Source of the DNA: Pelosinus fermentans JBW45
GTDB taxonomy: Bacteria; Bacillota; Negativicutes; DSM-13327
DNA length: 64,000 bases
Direction: 5' to 3'
Assembly: GCF_000271665.2 (NCBI RefSeq)
Contig: NZ_CP010978.1
Location: 714,501 to 778,500 of the forward strand
The number at the start of each line of letters is the position of its first letter. Positions within the stretch are counted from its first letter, which is position 1. The position numbers and the translations under genes were made by a program. Of this stretch, positions 27,859 to 36,313 are shown piece after piece. The notes under the pieces were generated by a model. The model worked only from the letters and a program-made list of their open reading frames with translations, had not been told where the DNA came from and did no database searches.

Positions 27859-29589
27859 ATGAAAATTCAAAAAAACTATAAGCATATACTGCTTGCAGCT
27901 ATCTTTAGTATCAGTCTTATATTTTCTGTTTCAGCTCCAGCCTATGCTGCTGATCCTACAGGTAAAACTGTAACTTCCATAACTGTCACTGGCAATACAA
28001 CAGTACCAGAAGCGACGATCATGGGTGCAGTAAAGTTGAAGCCTGGTGAAGCGCTGACAGCAGACAAAGTAAAACAAGACATGCAAGCGATCTATGAATT
28101 GGGTACTTTTTTTGATGTAGTATCCAACTTCAATGAAGTTCCTGAAGGGGTACAAGTAGTCTATACCGTGATGGAAAACCCAGTATTGCAGGAAATTATT
28201 ATAAAAGGCAATACCAAGGTATCATCCGATAAGCTAAGCAGTATGCTGACAGTTAAAACAGGCAGTATTTTAAATTCGAAAGCGTTAAATGAAAATGTAA
28301 GATCCATTGAAACATATTATCATGATCAAGGTTATATCTTGACCAAAGTCAGTGATGTTGCAATGGGAACTGGCGGTGTACTGACAATTACCATTAATGA
28401 AGGTATGTTGGAAGGCATCGAAGTGAAAGGCAACGAGAAGACAAAGACCCATGTTATTACTCGTGAAATGAAATTAAAGCCAAATCAGCCATTTAACGTA
28501 AAAGATGCGAAACGTAGTATGCAAAAAGTGTACAACCTAGGCTATTTTGAAGACGTAAATATGAAACTGAACCCAGGCAAAGAGCCCAATGCCATTGTTC
28601 TTGAAACCACAGTTGTAGAACAAAAGACAGGTCGGTTCTCCATTGGGGGCGGCTACAGTAAAAGTGATGGTATGATTGGGATTATTGAGCTTGGGGATGA
28701 CAACTTCCGTGGTACGGGAGATAAAGTGAAGCTTCATTGGGAGTTTGGCGGCAGTGCCAGCAACAAGAACTATGAAATAAGCTACACTCGCCCATGGCTG
28801 GACGACAAGCAAACATCCCTTGGTTTTAGCTTTTATGACATGACCAACGAATATAATGATTATTATGATGATGATGGAGATACGAAAGCCACTTATGACA
28901 AAAGGCGTAAAGGCTTTGATATTACCCTTGGTCGTCCGCAAGGTGAATATGTACAAAACTATATTACGTTAAAACAACGAAAAGATGAGTATGTGGAATG
29001 GGTATCAGGAGAAGATTATTCAAAAGATCCGACATATCTAAAAGATAATTTTGGCACAACTCGCAGTATTAGCTTAATGCGCGTATATGATTCTCGGGAT
29101 AATGTATTTAGTCCTACAGAAGGAAATCGTGTGGCTTTAACAGCAGAATTCGCCGGAAAAGCCTTAGGCGGTGATTTTAACTATAATAAATACACTGCTG
29201 AGACTCGGAACTATCTAAAGGTAGGTCATGCACAAGTTGTAGCGCTGCGGGGAACTGTCGGTTATGCAGATGGCAAAATGCCAGACAGCGGACGTTTTGC
29301 CGTAGGTGGCTCTGATACACTCCGTGGTTACCGTGATGATCAGTTTAAAGGTAATAAAATGCTGGCCGCTACAGCAGAATATCGCTTCCCAATTGCTAAA
29401 AAAGTAGAAGGCGTAGCCTTTACTGATGTTGGTAAAGCATGGTCAGAGGAAGGATACAAGCTGAATGATCTAGAGGCTAGTGTGGGTGTGGGGATTCGTG
29501 TTTCTACACCAATCGGTCCGATTCGTCTTGATTATGCGCAAGGCAGTCAAGGCGGTAGAAGTCACTTTAGCTTTGGCGGACAATTCTAA
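27859..29589 (+). CDS. bamA: Outer-membrane protein assembly factor BamA (Omp85)
   Basis: 576 aa with a signal peptide ending AYA. Three POTRA domains can be traced (about 35-110, 111-185 and 186-260; each opens with SITVTGNTTVPEATI, EIIIKGNTKVSSDKL and GIEVKGNEKTKTHVI). This is fewer than the five of E. coli BamA. A 16-strand-type barrel follows, with the Omp85 motif LRGYRDDQFKGN and the closing GPIRLDYAQ...FSFGGQF ending in Phe. It inserts beta-barrel proteins into the outer membrane. AGGAGG precedes the ATG. Neighbours are tamB upstream and Skp/OmpH genes downstream. Confidence 0.95.
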   Translation: MKIQKNYKHILLAAIFSISLIFSVSAPAYAADPTGKTVTSITVTGNTTVPEATIMGAVKLKPGEALTADKVKQDMQAIYELGTFFDVVSNFNEVPEGVQVVYTVMENPVLQEIIIKGNTKVSSDKLSSMLTVKTGSILNSKALNENVRSIETYYHDQGYILTKVSDVAMGTGGVLTITINEGMLEGIEVKGNEKTKTHVITREMKLKPNQPFNVKDAKRSMQKVYNLGYFEDVNMKLNPGKEPNAIVLETTVVEQKTGRFSIGGGYSKSDGMIGIIELGDDNFRGTGDKVKLHWEFGGSASNKNYEISYTRPWLDDKQTSLGFSFYDMTNEYNDYYDDDGDTKATYDKRRKGFDITLGRPQGEYVQNYITLKQRKDEYVEWVSGEDYSKDPTYLKDNFGTTRSISLMRVYDSRDNVFSPTEGNRVALTAEFAGKALGGDFNYNKYTAETRNYLKVGHAQVVALRGTVGYADGKMPDSGRFAVGGSDTLRGYRDDQFKGNKMLAATAEYRFPIAKKVEGVAFTDVGKAWSEEGYKLNDLEASVGVGIRVSTPIGPIRLDYAQGSQGGRSHFSFGGQF

Positions 29590-29599
29590 TCCAATGTTT

Positions 29600-29630
29600 A
29601 TCAGAGTCAGGTCATTGACCTGACTCTGAT
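29600..29630 (+). other. Perfect hairpin after bamA
   Basis: ATCAGAGTCAGGTCA and TGACCTGACTCTGAT pair over 15 bases around a single T. No T run follows, so it may protect or process the mRNA end rather than terminate it. Confidence 0.6.
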
Positions 29631-29694
29631 ATCTATATAATATGGCTAAAGTCTTACTTACAGGACATGGAGCATTTTCGCCAGGAGGTGCATT

Positions 29695-30972
29695 ATTATT
29701 CCTCGATACAGTTTCCGTCTTATCTTCACAAGCACATTGCTCAGTTTATTATTACTGTCAGGAGTGGCTTATGCTTCTGATGAACTAGTGGAAAAAATCG
29801 ATGTAACAATTGTTTCCAGTCAGATGCCTCCTTCTAAAATTGCAAAACGCATGACGGCTAGTGTGAGTACCGTAGGCGAGCAAATGATTGTAGGACGTAA
29901 GGTGAGTGAAGTACAAGAGAATCAGATTTCCTATGAAAAACTGATCAAGGAAATATTTGACCGCGTATTAGTAGGATATTCTGTCCAGTCCGTTGATCTT
30001 AGACCTGGCCCCAGCACTGCTCTTACCATCGAGATTACTCCCTGGGGAGATGTAGTGCATGAGGTCGCTATCGTTTATGACTTCGGTACTCTTTCCCAGG
30101 ATATCGTAAATCTGATAAAAAAAGATATGGGGAATGTAGATGAAAAATTAAATGATGTATTAATCGGACTGCCCATTGATGCTGTAGATTGGGCGGGAGG
30201 ATTATCGAAAGTCGCAATACGTGAATTACTGGCAAATCAGCTGCCTGAATTTCACGCTAATATCGATATCATTCCAGGAGAACGCACATTAGTAAAGCTT
30301 TCCTTATCACCATTGGGGACGACTGTGCAGGATGTTCATGTCTCACTTCGCTCTACCACCATTCCGAATGTCGTGTTAACCGCTGTGCGCCCGACGATGA
30401 ATGAGACCAGTAAAACCCTTATTGGTCTGCCTGTAGCTTTTGTGGAAAGACACCGTGACTATTTTACAGCGAAGCTGATTGCAGAACAACCTTTAACAAA
30501 AAAATATGGAATTACAGCAACTCCCCTGCTCAATGCTGGGGCAGATACTGAAATTGCGCTGGATGTGGAAACCGATAAATATAACATAACTCTGGAAGCG
30601 TATTTGGATATGGGGCGCGATGAAGACAATGCTTCTGCCAGATTACATGCCGGAAAGAATATCAGTAAACGGGACGAAGTCTTTTTAGAAGTGAACTTTA
30701 TCCCCAGCTCTGTTTCCTGGGAGTTTGTGCCAGGATGGGGCCATAAAATTGGCTCTAGCATGATAGCGGGAATCAAATATAATACATCCAGCTCACAAAA
30801 TATGCTGTGGCTGCACAAGGAACTTAGCCCAAGCTGGACAATGCGACTGGAGAGGAATCCCAAGAATCGTAATAATGAACTAGGACTTCGCTATAAACTT
30901 CATGATTTTTTGAGTGCCGAATACATTATTACAAAAGATGATCAATGGCTGCGACTGGTTGGTCATTTGTAA
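29695..30972 (+). CDS. Secreted barrel-like outer-membrane protein, unknown family; probable ATT start
   Basis: About 425 aa. The frame has no ATG, GTG or TTG until a TTG at 29737, which lacks a ribosome site and would give a signal peptide with no positive charge. AGGAGG at 29683-29688 instead points to in-frame ATT codons at 29695/29698. That gives a complete signal peptide: basic PRYSFR, then a hydrophobic stretch ending VAYA. The N-terminal half has two alternating strand/helix units, slightly POTRA-like (DVVHEVAIVYDFG). The last 150 residues alternate polar and hydrophobic residues as in a small barrel. It lies between bamA and the Skp genes. Function unknown; the start codon is an inference. 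Confidence 0.65.
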   Translation: MIPRYSFRLIFTSTLLSLLLLSGVAYASDELVEKIDVTIVSSQMPPSKIAKRMTASVSTVGEQMIVGRKVSEVQENQISYEKLIKEIFDRVLVGYSVQSVDLRPGPSTALTIEITPWGDVVHEVAIVYDFGTLSQDIVNLIKKDMGNVDEKLNDVLIGLPIDAVDWAGGLSKVAIRELLANQLPEFHANIDIIPGERTLVKLSLSPLGTTVQDVHVSLRSTTIPNVVLTAVRPTMNETSKTLIGLPVAFVERHRDYFTAKLIAEQPLTKKYGITATPLLNAGADTEIALDVETDKYNITLEAYLDMGRDEDNASARLHAGKNISKRDEVFLEVNFIPSSVSWEFVPGWGHKIGSSMIAGIKYNTSSSQNMLWLHKELSPSWTMRLERNPKNRNNELGLRYKLHDFLSAEYIITKDDQWLRLVGHL

Positions 30973-31002
30973 AATTCAGGGACACCTTTTAACAGCAATA
31001 TC

Positions 31003-31031
31003 TTGAATATGTGGGTATACCCTGTTATAAT
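31003..31031 (+). promoter_or_regulatory. Promoter of the Skp gene cluster with palindrome in its spacer
   Basis: TTGAAT (31003-31008), 17 bases, TATAAT (31026-31031). The spacer contains the perfect palindrome GGGTATACCC (31013-31022), a possible operator between -35 and -10. Confidence 0.7.
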
Positions 31032-31075
31032 AAAGAGGTAAAATTTGATGCCAATAGGCAGAGAGAAGGTTTTTT

Positions 31076-31549
31076 ATGCTGAAATTACAAAAGAAGCAAG
31101 TGAAATTTGTATCCCTAGCAATAGCAGTGATGTTTCTGTTAGGTATAGTTGGATTGGCTGTATCACAAAGTAGTACATCCTATGCAGCGGAGGCCAATAA
31201 TTCCTCTAAGATTGGTGTCGTGAATCATCAGCTGTTAATTTCTCAGCACCCAGATATGGCGAACGCACAGAAAACAATGCAGGCTGAAGTAGAACAGGCA
31301 AAAAAAGACTTTGAAGAAAAATCAGCGACAATGAACGACAAAGAAAAGCAAGATTACTATGCACAAGTTCAACAGCGCTTGACCTTAAAAGAACAAGAAT
31401 TAATTAATCCAGTATTTGAAAAAGTAGATGCGGCTATCAAAGCAGTTGCAGATGCTAAAGGCTTATCTGTAGTTATGGATAAAGGCAATGTCGTTTATGG
31501 CGGCCAGGACATTACGGCTGAAGTTGGCAAAAAAATTAGCGGCAAGTAA
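31076..31549 (+). CDS. skp: Skp/OmpH-family periplasmic chaperone (copy 1)
   Basis: 157 aa. A membrane-targeting N-terminus of about 37 residues ends in SYAAEA, so it is probably cleaved and soluble. The Skp fold is seen as KIGVVNHQLLISQHPDMANA, a long Lys/Glu/Gln coiled coil (the tentacle arms), and a closing strand GLSVVMDKGNVVYGGQDITA. It should hold unfolded outer-membrane proteins on their way to BamA. It is the first of three Skp-like genes and has its own promoter. Confidence 0.88.
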   Translation: MLKLQKKQVKFVSLAIAVMFLLGIVGLAVSQSSTSYAAEANNSSKIGVVNHQLLISQHPDMANAQKTMQAEVEQAKKDFEEKSATMNDKEKQDYYAQVQQRLTLKEQELINPVFEKVDAAIKAVADAKGLSVVMDKGNVVYGGQDITAEVGKKISGK

Positions 31550-31564
31550 TTAAAAATGCAGTAT

Positions 31565-31597
31565 GGCCGAGCAGGTTTCACCAGCTCGGCCCTTTAT
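31565..31597 (+). terminator. Hairpin/weak terminator between Skp copies 1 and 2
   Basis: GGCCGAGC (31565-31572) pairs with GCTCGGCC (31584-31591), followed by CTTTATT. The T run is short, so readthrough into the next gene is likely. Confidence 0.65.
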
Positions 31598-31615
31598 TAG
31601 AAAGAGGGTGATGGG

Positions 31616-32557
31616 GTGTCAAATCATAAGTTTCTTATCATGATACTGGCTTTAATGATGCTTGTTGCCGGATGTAGTACCAAAAAAGTGCAAGACACTA
31701 AGGAACCTCAGCCCCTAGTAGGTATTGTTGATATGAAAAAGGCAGCACAGTCACATCCTAAATATAAACAAGTGCTGGCTTTAGAAGAAGAAGTAAGAAG
31801 CATCTCAGCTCAGGCTCAGGCCCAGCAGGCTGCTATGGCGCAAAGCGCCCAGAAAACATTGAATCTGTCAGAAACATCCCAAGGGGATTTGGCGGAATTA
31901 AACAAGACTTTTCAACAAGAATTTACGGAAAAGATGTCCTTAAAAGAACAAGAAGTCAACACGAGGCTTGCAGCAAAAGAAAATAGCATTCATCAGACTC
32001 TGTCGGATGAATTTAAAGTTTATACTGATGAAATTGATAAAGAATATCAGCCGCAAATCTTTAATTTACAGCTTAAATTAAAAACTGTGCAGCTAGAGAA
32101 GGAAGAAGCTGCTTCACTGCAAGAACAATTAGAAACATTGCAAACGAAGCGTGCCGAAAAAATCGCTGAGAAGCAAAAACAGCTGGCTGGGCAAATGACG
32201 GAAAAGATGGCCCCTGACAAGGCTGCTGCGCAGCAGGAATTAGAAGCCTATAGTAAGCAGGTTAACCAAGAGATTTCTCAAAAAGCTGCTGCTAAGCAAG
32301 AAGAAATAGCGGCACGGAATATGCAAACCCTGTCCCTGCCGGGGAATACGGCACAAGAGTCTGGTAATGGTCAGCAGCAGGCAATGATGAAGCAGCAAGA
32401 ACTGAAAGCATTGCAGGACTGGATCGTTCAAGATATCAGCGATAAAACAGGTAAAGTTGCAATTGAGTCAGGTCTTGAAGCAGTGTTGACCAATGTAACT
32501 GTGAATGTGAGTGGTGTGGATATAACCGCTGCTGTTATTGCAGAGTGTAATAAATAG
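31616..32557 (+). CDS. Skp/OmpH-like lipoprotein with extended coiled coil (copy 2)
   Basis: 313 aa, GTG start. The signal peptide ends in the lipobox LVAGC, so it should be a lipoprotein. PLVGIVDMKKAAQSHPKYKQ is the Skp opening strand and VAIESGLEAVLTNVTVNVSG-VDIT the closing strand. Between them lies a coiled coil of about 220 residues, roughly three times that of Skp, rich in Gln, Ala, Lys and Glu. Such long arms could enclose a larger client or reach across the periplasm. GAAAGAGGGTG precedes the start. Confidence 0.82.
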   Translation: MSNHKFLIMILALMMLVAGCSTKKVQDTKEPQPLVGIVDMKKAAQSHPKYKQVLALEEEVRSISAQAQAQQAAMAQSAQKTLNLSETSQGDLAELNKTFQQEFTEKMSLKEQEVNTRLAAKENSIHQTLSDEFKVYTDEIDKEYQPQIFNLQLKLKTVQLEKEEAASLQEQLETLQTKRAEKIAEKQKQLAGQMTEKMAPDKAAAQQELEAYSKQVNQEISQKAAAKQEEIAARNMQTLSLPGNTAQESGNGQQQAMMKQQELKALQDWIVQDISDKTGKVAIESGLEAVLTNVTVNVSGVDITAAVIAECNK

Positions 32558-32572
32558 TAAAGTTGTATATAA

Positions 32573-32616
32573 TAATACTGTTTCAAGAAATAGTAAAGTA
32601 TTTCTTGAACAGTATT
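32573..32616 (+). other. Long AT-rich hairpin between Skp copies 2 and 3
   Basis: AATACTGTTTCAAGAAATA pairs with TATTTCTTGAACAGTATT over 18 bases with one bulged T. No T run follows. It may be an mRNA processing or stability element that sets the ratio of the paralogs. Confidence 0.6.
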
Positions 32617-32659
32617 AACTTCGCAAAAAAAATGAAGCAAAGGAATGGGAGGACTTACA

Positions 32660-33076
32660 ATGAAACAAGGAAAAAAAATAGCATTATTGTTCTTATTAGT
32701 ATTTACAGCTGCTCTTTTAGGCGGTTGTAATTCAAGCGGTAATGTGGGTGTAATTGATGTAAATAAGGTAATGACAGAAAGCCCTAAGGTAAAGCAATTT
32801 CAGGAACAATTGAATGTGAAAGGCAAAGAACTTAGTGATCAATTGGAAAAAGATAAAGCATCCTTAAGTGCAGCTGATTTTCAAAAGAAACAAGAGACAC
32901 TTTATGCAGAGTTCATGAAAGTGAAGCAAGAAATGGAAGGACAAATTGACAGCAGTATTAAAGAAACCTTAGATGGTATTGCTAAAGAGAAAAAACTAGG
33001 TGTGATTCTATATAAGAATGGCGTAGCTCAAGGCGGTACAGATATTACAGATGACGTGATTAAAAAGCTGCAATAA
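32660..33076 (+). CDS. Skp/OmpH-like lipoprotein (copy 3)
   Basis: 138 aa. Lipobox LLGGC at the end of the signal peptide makes it a predicted lipoprotein. It then has GNVGVIDVNKVMTESPKVKQ, a coiled coil of about 70 residues, and KKLGVILYKNGVAQGGTDIT, the standard Skp layout. ATG 32660 follows GGGAGG; an ATG at 32645 is upstream of that site. lpxD follows 31 bp later, the order (bamA-skp-lpxD) also known from proteobacteria. Confidence 0.85.
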   Translation: MKQGKKIALLFLLVFTAALLGGCNSSGNVGVIDVNKVMTESPKVKQFQEQLNVKGKELSDQLEKDKASLSAADFQKKQETLYAEFMKVKQEMEGQIDSSIKETLDGIAKEKKLGVILYKNGVAQGGTDITDDVIKKLQ

Positions 33077-33107
33077 GAATTAGATAGCAATTCAGGAGGA
33101 TTTCTCA

Positions 33108-34130
33108 TTGAAGAAGACATTAAGAGAAATTGCTGACTTGGTAAATGGTGTGTTACTAGGTGATGGTGACATTGAAATAACGGGGGTAACAAATCTGGAA
33201 GATGCAGGTACAGCAGATATTTCCTTTGCTGTACCGCCTCATTTGGAAAAAGCGGCACGGTCTAGTGCCGCTGCCGTTATTATCCCTATGACTGTCACAG
33301 AATTTAGTAAGCCTGCCATTCAGGTGGAAAATCCAAGAACGGCATTTACAGAATTATTAAAAGTATATGCGCCGAAAGTCATGATTGAACCCGGCGTTCA
33401 TCCTACAGCGGTGCTGGGGAAGAATGTTACTATTGGAGAAAATGTAGCGATTATGGCCTATGCGGTAATTGATGATCATGTAAAAATCGGGAATCATACA
33501 ATTATTTATCCCCATACTTATATTGGAAAAGAAGCTGTTCTTGGCAGTGACTGCATCCTATATCCCAATGTGACAGTGCGGGAACGGTGCCATATTGGCA
33601 GTCGATCCATACTTCATAGCGGTGCAGTAGTAGGCAGTGATGGTTTTGGTTTTGTTACTGTAAGTGGTCGTCATCAAAAAGTTCCTCAAGTGGGCAATGT
33701 GATCATTGAAGATGATGTAGAAATAGGGGCAAATGCTACAATTGATCGGGCGACTACAGGCAGTACCCTTGTGAAACAAGGGACTAAAATTGATAATTTG
33801 GTGCATTTGGCTCATAATGTTGTCGTCGGCGAAAATTGCTTTTTTGTTGCTCTAACTGGTATTGCAGGCAGCACTAAAATTGGCAATAACGTTACCTTTG
33901 CCGGACAGGCAGGCTGCGCTGGTCATATAACGATTGGCGACAATTCCGTGTTTGCAGCTAAAGCGGGAGTGATTGGTAATGTACCTGCTGGTTCCTTCTA
34001 TTCCGGATTCCCAGCCAGACCCCACAAGGAATGGTTACGAGGAGAAGCCAGCTCTAATAAAGTCCCCGATTTACTTAAAAAGGTCAAAGACCTAGAAAAG
34101 CGTTTAGCTGCTATAGAAAGTAAATCATAA
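33108..34130 (+). CDS. lpxD: UDP-3-O-acylglucosamine N-acyltransferase
   Basis: 340 aa, TTG start behind CAGGAGGA. LpxD adds the second, N-linked hydroxyacyl chain to UDP-3-O-acyl-GlcN, the third step of lipid A synthesis, using acyl-ACP. The N-terminal uridine-binding domain (residues about 1-100) is followed by a left-handed beta-helix of hexapeptide repeats (from about 105, for example [20 protein letters not shown]) and a C-terminal helix. The probable catalytic His is in [13 protein letters not shown] (H236). Confidence 0.96.
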   Translation: MKKTLREIADLVNGVLLGDGDIEITGVTNLEDAGTADISFAVPPHLEKAARSSAAAVIIPMTVTEFSKPAIQVENPRTAFTELLKVYAPKVMIEPGVHPTAVLGKNVTIGENVAIMAYAVIDDHVKIGNHTIIYPHTYIGKEAVLGSDCILYPNVTVRERCHIGSRSILHSGAVVGSDGFGFVTVSGRHQKVPQVGNVIIEDDVEIGANATIDRATTGSTLVKQGTKIDNLVHLAHNVVVGENCFFVALTGIAGSTKIGNNVTFAGQAGCAGHITIGDNSVFAAKAGVIGNVPAGSFYSGFPARPHKEWLRGEASSNKVPDLLKKVKDLEKRLAAIESKS

Positions 34131-34139
34131 AAAGTATCA

Positions 34140-34300
34140 AACCCAAAGAGAACGCAGAGAACACCCTACAGTGTACTCTGCGTTTTCTTTGGTTCCAAGA
34201 TCCGAAGCCCACCTTGCACTGTGTGCTACCGAGAAAATTCTAGCTATGTGAGAATTTTACTAATTATCTTTTCTCAGCGTTCTCTGCGCCTCTGCGGTTA
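34140..34300 (+). repeat. Degenerate CTCTG-type repeats after lpxD
   Basis: 34140-34195 forms a hairpin (AACCCAAAGAGAACGCAGAG against CTCTGCGTTTTCTTTGGTT). 34271-34300 is a second, single arm (TTCTCAGCG, TTCTCTGCGC, CTCTGCGGTTA). The 333-base gap to the next gene otherwise holds only AT-rich sequence and the next gene's ribosome site. Confidence 0.65.
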
Positions 34301-34463
34301 GGTTCACTTTATATGTTTTAAGAACGAGGAGCGTTTTTCTTACTATGTTCCCTCATCTTTAAAAGGGCAATTATTACCTAAGTAGCTTTGGCAGGATTGT
34401 AGGCAGTTATGAAGAATATATGCATATTGGACTATAAAGTAATTGATCTTAAGGAGGATCCTC

Positions 34464-35090
34464 GTGAAAAAAGTTTTATTTGGAATTGGTTGTGCATTAG
34501 TATTAGCATCTGGACCTGTTTCTGCAGCACCATCCGTGAATGGATCGACAGGTTTAATTAACAATCCATCTGCAGATGTACTGCGGGAAGGTGAATTTTC
34601 CTTAGGTTATTATCACCTAAAAGATGGTGGTGTAGGTGTATTTAATACGAATATATTGCCTAAGTTAGAAATTGGTGTGGCAGGATTTCGTTATGATCAT
34701 CAAGATAATGAAAATTATGTAAATGCCAAGTTTAGTATCCTATCAGAAAGTGTACTGAACCCAGGGCTGGCAGTGGGGATAGAAGACATAGGAAATACTC
34801 GTGAGCGTTCGGCATATGCTGTAGCAAGCAAGGCACTGCCTTTTGGGTTTCGGATGCATGTAGGCGCAGGTAGTGGAAGATTTGACGGCGTGTTTGCTGG
34901 TATTGAAAAAACCCTCAATCCTATTAGCGTCTTAACAGGCAATAATGTTTTCCCCGCGACAACATTGATTGCTGAATATGATGGTAAGCATATGAATTAT
35001 GGCGCGCGTATGGCCATTGTACCGGGGCTTAAGCTGGATGCAGGCTGGCGTGATCATGACGGATATGTTGGTGTGAGTTATACCTATTAA
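34464..35090 (+). CDS. YjbH-like outer-membrane beta-barrel domain protein
   Basis: 208 aa. GTG 34464 follows AAGGAGG and starts a clean signal peptide (KKVLFGIGCALVLASGPVSA). The mature part, SVNGSTGLINNPSADVLREG onward, matches the opening of the YjbH/YbjH family barrels linked to exopolysaccharide export. GEFSLGYYHLKDGG, LEIGVAGFRYD and the terminal GYVGVSYTY are alternating strands that end in Tyr. It is short for a YjbH protein (about 700 aa in E. coli) and may be a stand-alone 8- to 10-strand barrel. Function unknown; set among LPS genes. Confidence 0.7.
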   Translation: MKKVLFGIGCALVLASGPVSAAPSVNGSTGLINNPSADVLREGEFSLGYYHLKDGGVGVFNTNILPKLEIGVAGFRYDHQDNENYVNAKFSILSESVLNPGLAVGIEDIGNTRERSAYAVASKALPFGFRMHVGAGSGRFDGVFAGIEKTLNPISVLTGNNVFPATTLIAEYDGKHMNYGARMAIVPGLKLDAGWRDHDGYVGVSYTY

Positions 35091-35126
35091 TCTTTGTTAG
35101 GATAATTCAGGTGAGGAGGAGCATAC

Positions 35127-35996
35127 ATGCTATATAAATTTGTGAAAATGATGAGTAGTATTATCAGTATGCTGCCTCGGGCTGTATGGCAAAGTATTGG
35201 AAATGTACTAGGAGAAGTATGCTGGGCATTAGTGCCTCGTAAACGTAAAAGCATGGCAATTGAAAACATTATGTGCAGTTTATCTCTTGATCGAAAACAG
35301 GCTTATCAGATCGCAAAACAAAGTACGACACGATTTGGTAAGATGTTTATGGAAGTGTTGCGTATGCCCACGGTTAATAAAGATAACATTAAACAATATG
35401 TAGCAATTGATCATCCTGAATATTTGACAGAGGCATTGTCACATGGAAAAGGCGCAGTATTAGCAACAGCACACAGCGGAAACTGGGAGATGCTGGGGGC
35501 TTCCTTAGCGATGTATGGTTTTCCTTTGGTAGCTGTAGTACAAAAGCAGACCAATGGGGATATGGATAAGTTCATAAATGAGAATCGTACGAGAGCCGGT
35601 ATGCATGTAACCTATAAAACTGGTGTGCGTGAAATGGTTAGAATGCTAGAAGAAGGCCAGATTATTGGTCTCTTAATGGATCAGGATGCTCATCGTGATG
35701 GTGTTCTCGTTGAATTCTTTGGGCGTTTAGCCTCAACGCCTCCTGGGGCTGCAGCCTTAGCTCGCATGAAAGGCGCTCCCATTATTCCGGCATTCATTAC
35801 AGCAAACGCTGATGGTACTCATAAAGTAATATTACATCCTCCCGAGTGGGTAGAAAAAACAAATAACCGGGAAGAAGACCTTCTTCTCATGACGCAAAAA
35901 TTGACAAACATTATTGAACAGCATGTGCGAAATATCTCCCATGAATGGTTCTGGCTGCACAATCGTTGGAAAAACACACCGAAAATAAGTAAATAG
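35127..35996 (+). CDS. lpxL: Lipid A late acyltransferase, LpxL/HtrB family (copy 1)
   Basis: 289 aa. LpxL-type enzymes add secondary acyl chains to Kdo2-lipid IVA at the inner membrane. ATAHSGNWEMLGASLAMYGF contains the HX4-5(E/D) catalytic pair of this family (HSGNWE). GLLMDQDAHRDGVLVEFFGR and STPPGAAALARMKGAPIIPA are further motifs. The N-terminus has a membrane-binding helix and KRKSMAIENI. GAGGAGG precedes the ATG. A second copy is at 52120; the two probably differ in acyl position or chain length. Confidence 0.92.
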   Translation: MLYKFVKMMSSIISMLPRAVWQSIGNVLGEVCWALVPRKRKSMAIENIMCSLSLDRKQAYQIAKQSTTRFGKMFMEVLRMPTVNKDNIKQYVAIDHPEYLTEALSHGKGAVLATAHSGNWEMLGASLAMYGFPLVAVVQKQTNGDMDKFINENRTRAGMHVTYKTGVREMVRMLEEGQIIGLLMDQDAHRDGVLVEFFGRLASTPPGAAALARMKGAPIIPAFITANADGTHKVILHPPEWVEKTNNREEDLLLMTQKLTNIIEQHVRNISHEWFWLHNRWKNTPKISK

Positions 35997-36005
35997 ATAC
36001 AAAGC

Positions 36006-36067
36006 AAACTTTGCTTCGTTCCTGGTAATCGACATCCGTGTCACCAGAAACATAGCAAAGTTTTTTT
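36006..36067 (+). terminator. Branched terminator after lpxL copy 1
   Basis: AAACTTTGCT (36006-36015) pairs with AGCAAAGTTT (36054-36063), with an inner CTGGT/ACCAG stem, and the right arm runs into seven T. Confidence 0.75.
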
Positions 36068-36134
36068 ATAATCCGTCATTGCGAACATAGCGAAACTGCT
36101 TTCTTTTGTGTGACTAGTTTGGATAGAAGCACGT

Positions 36135-36258
36135 TGAACCGCGAAGATGCGAAGAAATACCAAGGACACGAAGAAACATATGGTCACTTCGTGATCTTTG
36201 CATTCTTCGCGTCTTCGCGGTTAAAAACGTTTTTTTTCTCTGTGCTCTCTGCGGTTCA
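36135..36258 (+). repeat. CTTCG-type inverted repeat followed by a CTCTG-type arm
   Basis: GAACCGCGAAG at 36136 pairs with CTTCGCGGTT at its right end (to about 36223), with CTTCG/CGAAG units inside. A CTCTG arm follows at 36238-36258 (CTCTGTGCTCTCTGCGGTTC). This shows two flavours of the repeat side by side. Confidence 0.7.
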
Positions 36259-36283
36259 AAAAAGACTCTTTTTTTCACTTCCA

Positions 36284-36313
36284 GTATATACATTGTTGCA
36301 AAATAGTATATAC
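36284..36313 (+). promoter_or_regulatory. Paired GTATATAC palindromes upstream of the permease gene
   Basis: The self-complementary octamer GTATATAC occurs at 36284-36291 and 36306-36313, 22 bases apart (two helical turns). A -10-like TATAAT follows at about 36339-36344. It is a possible operator. Confidence 0.4.

Noticed and set aside
28537-28956. 139-aa minus-strand open frame inside bamA
   Set aside because: The Ile/Val-rich stretch is the reverse reading of an Asp/Tyr run in BamA.
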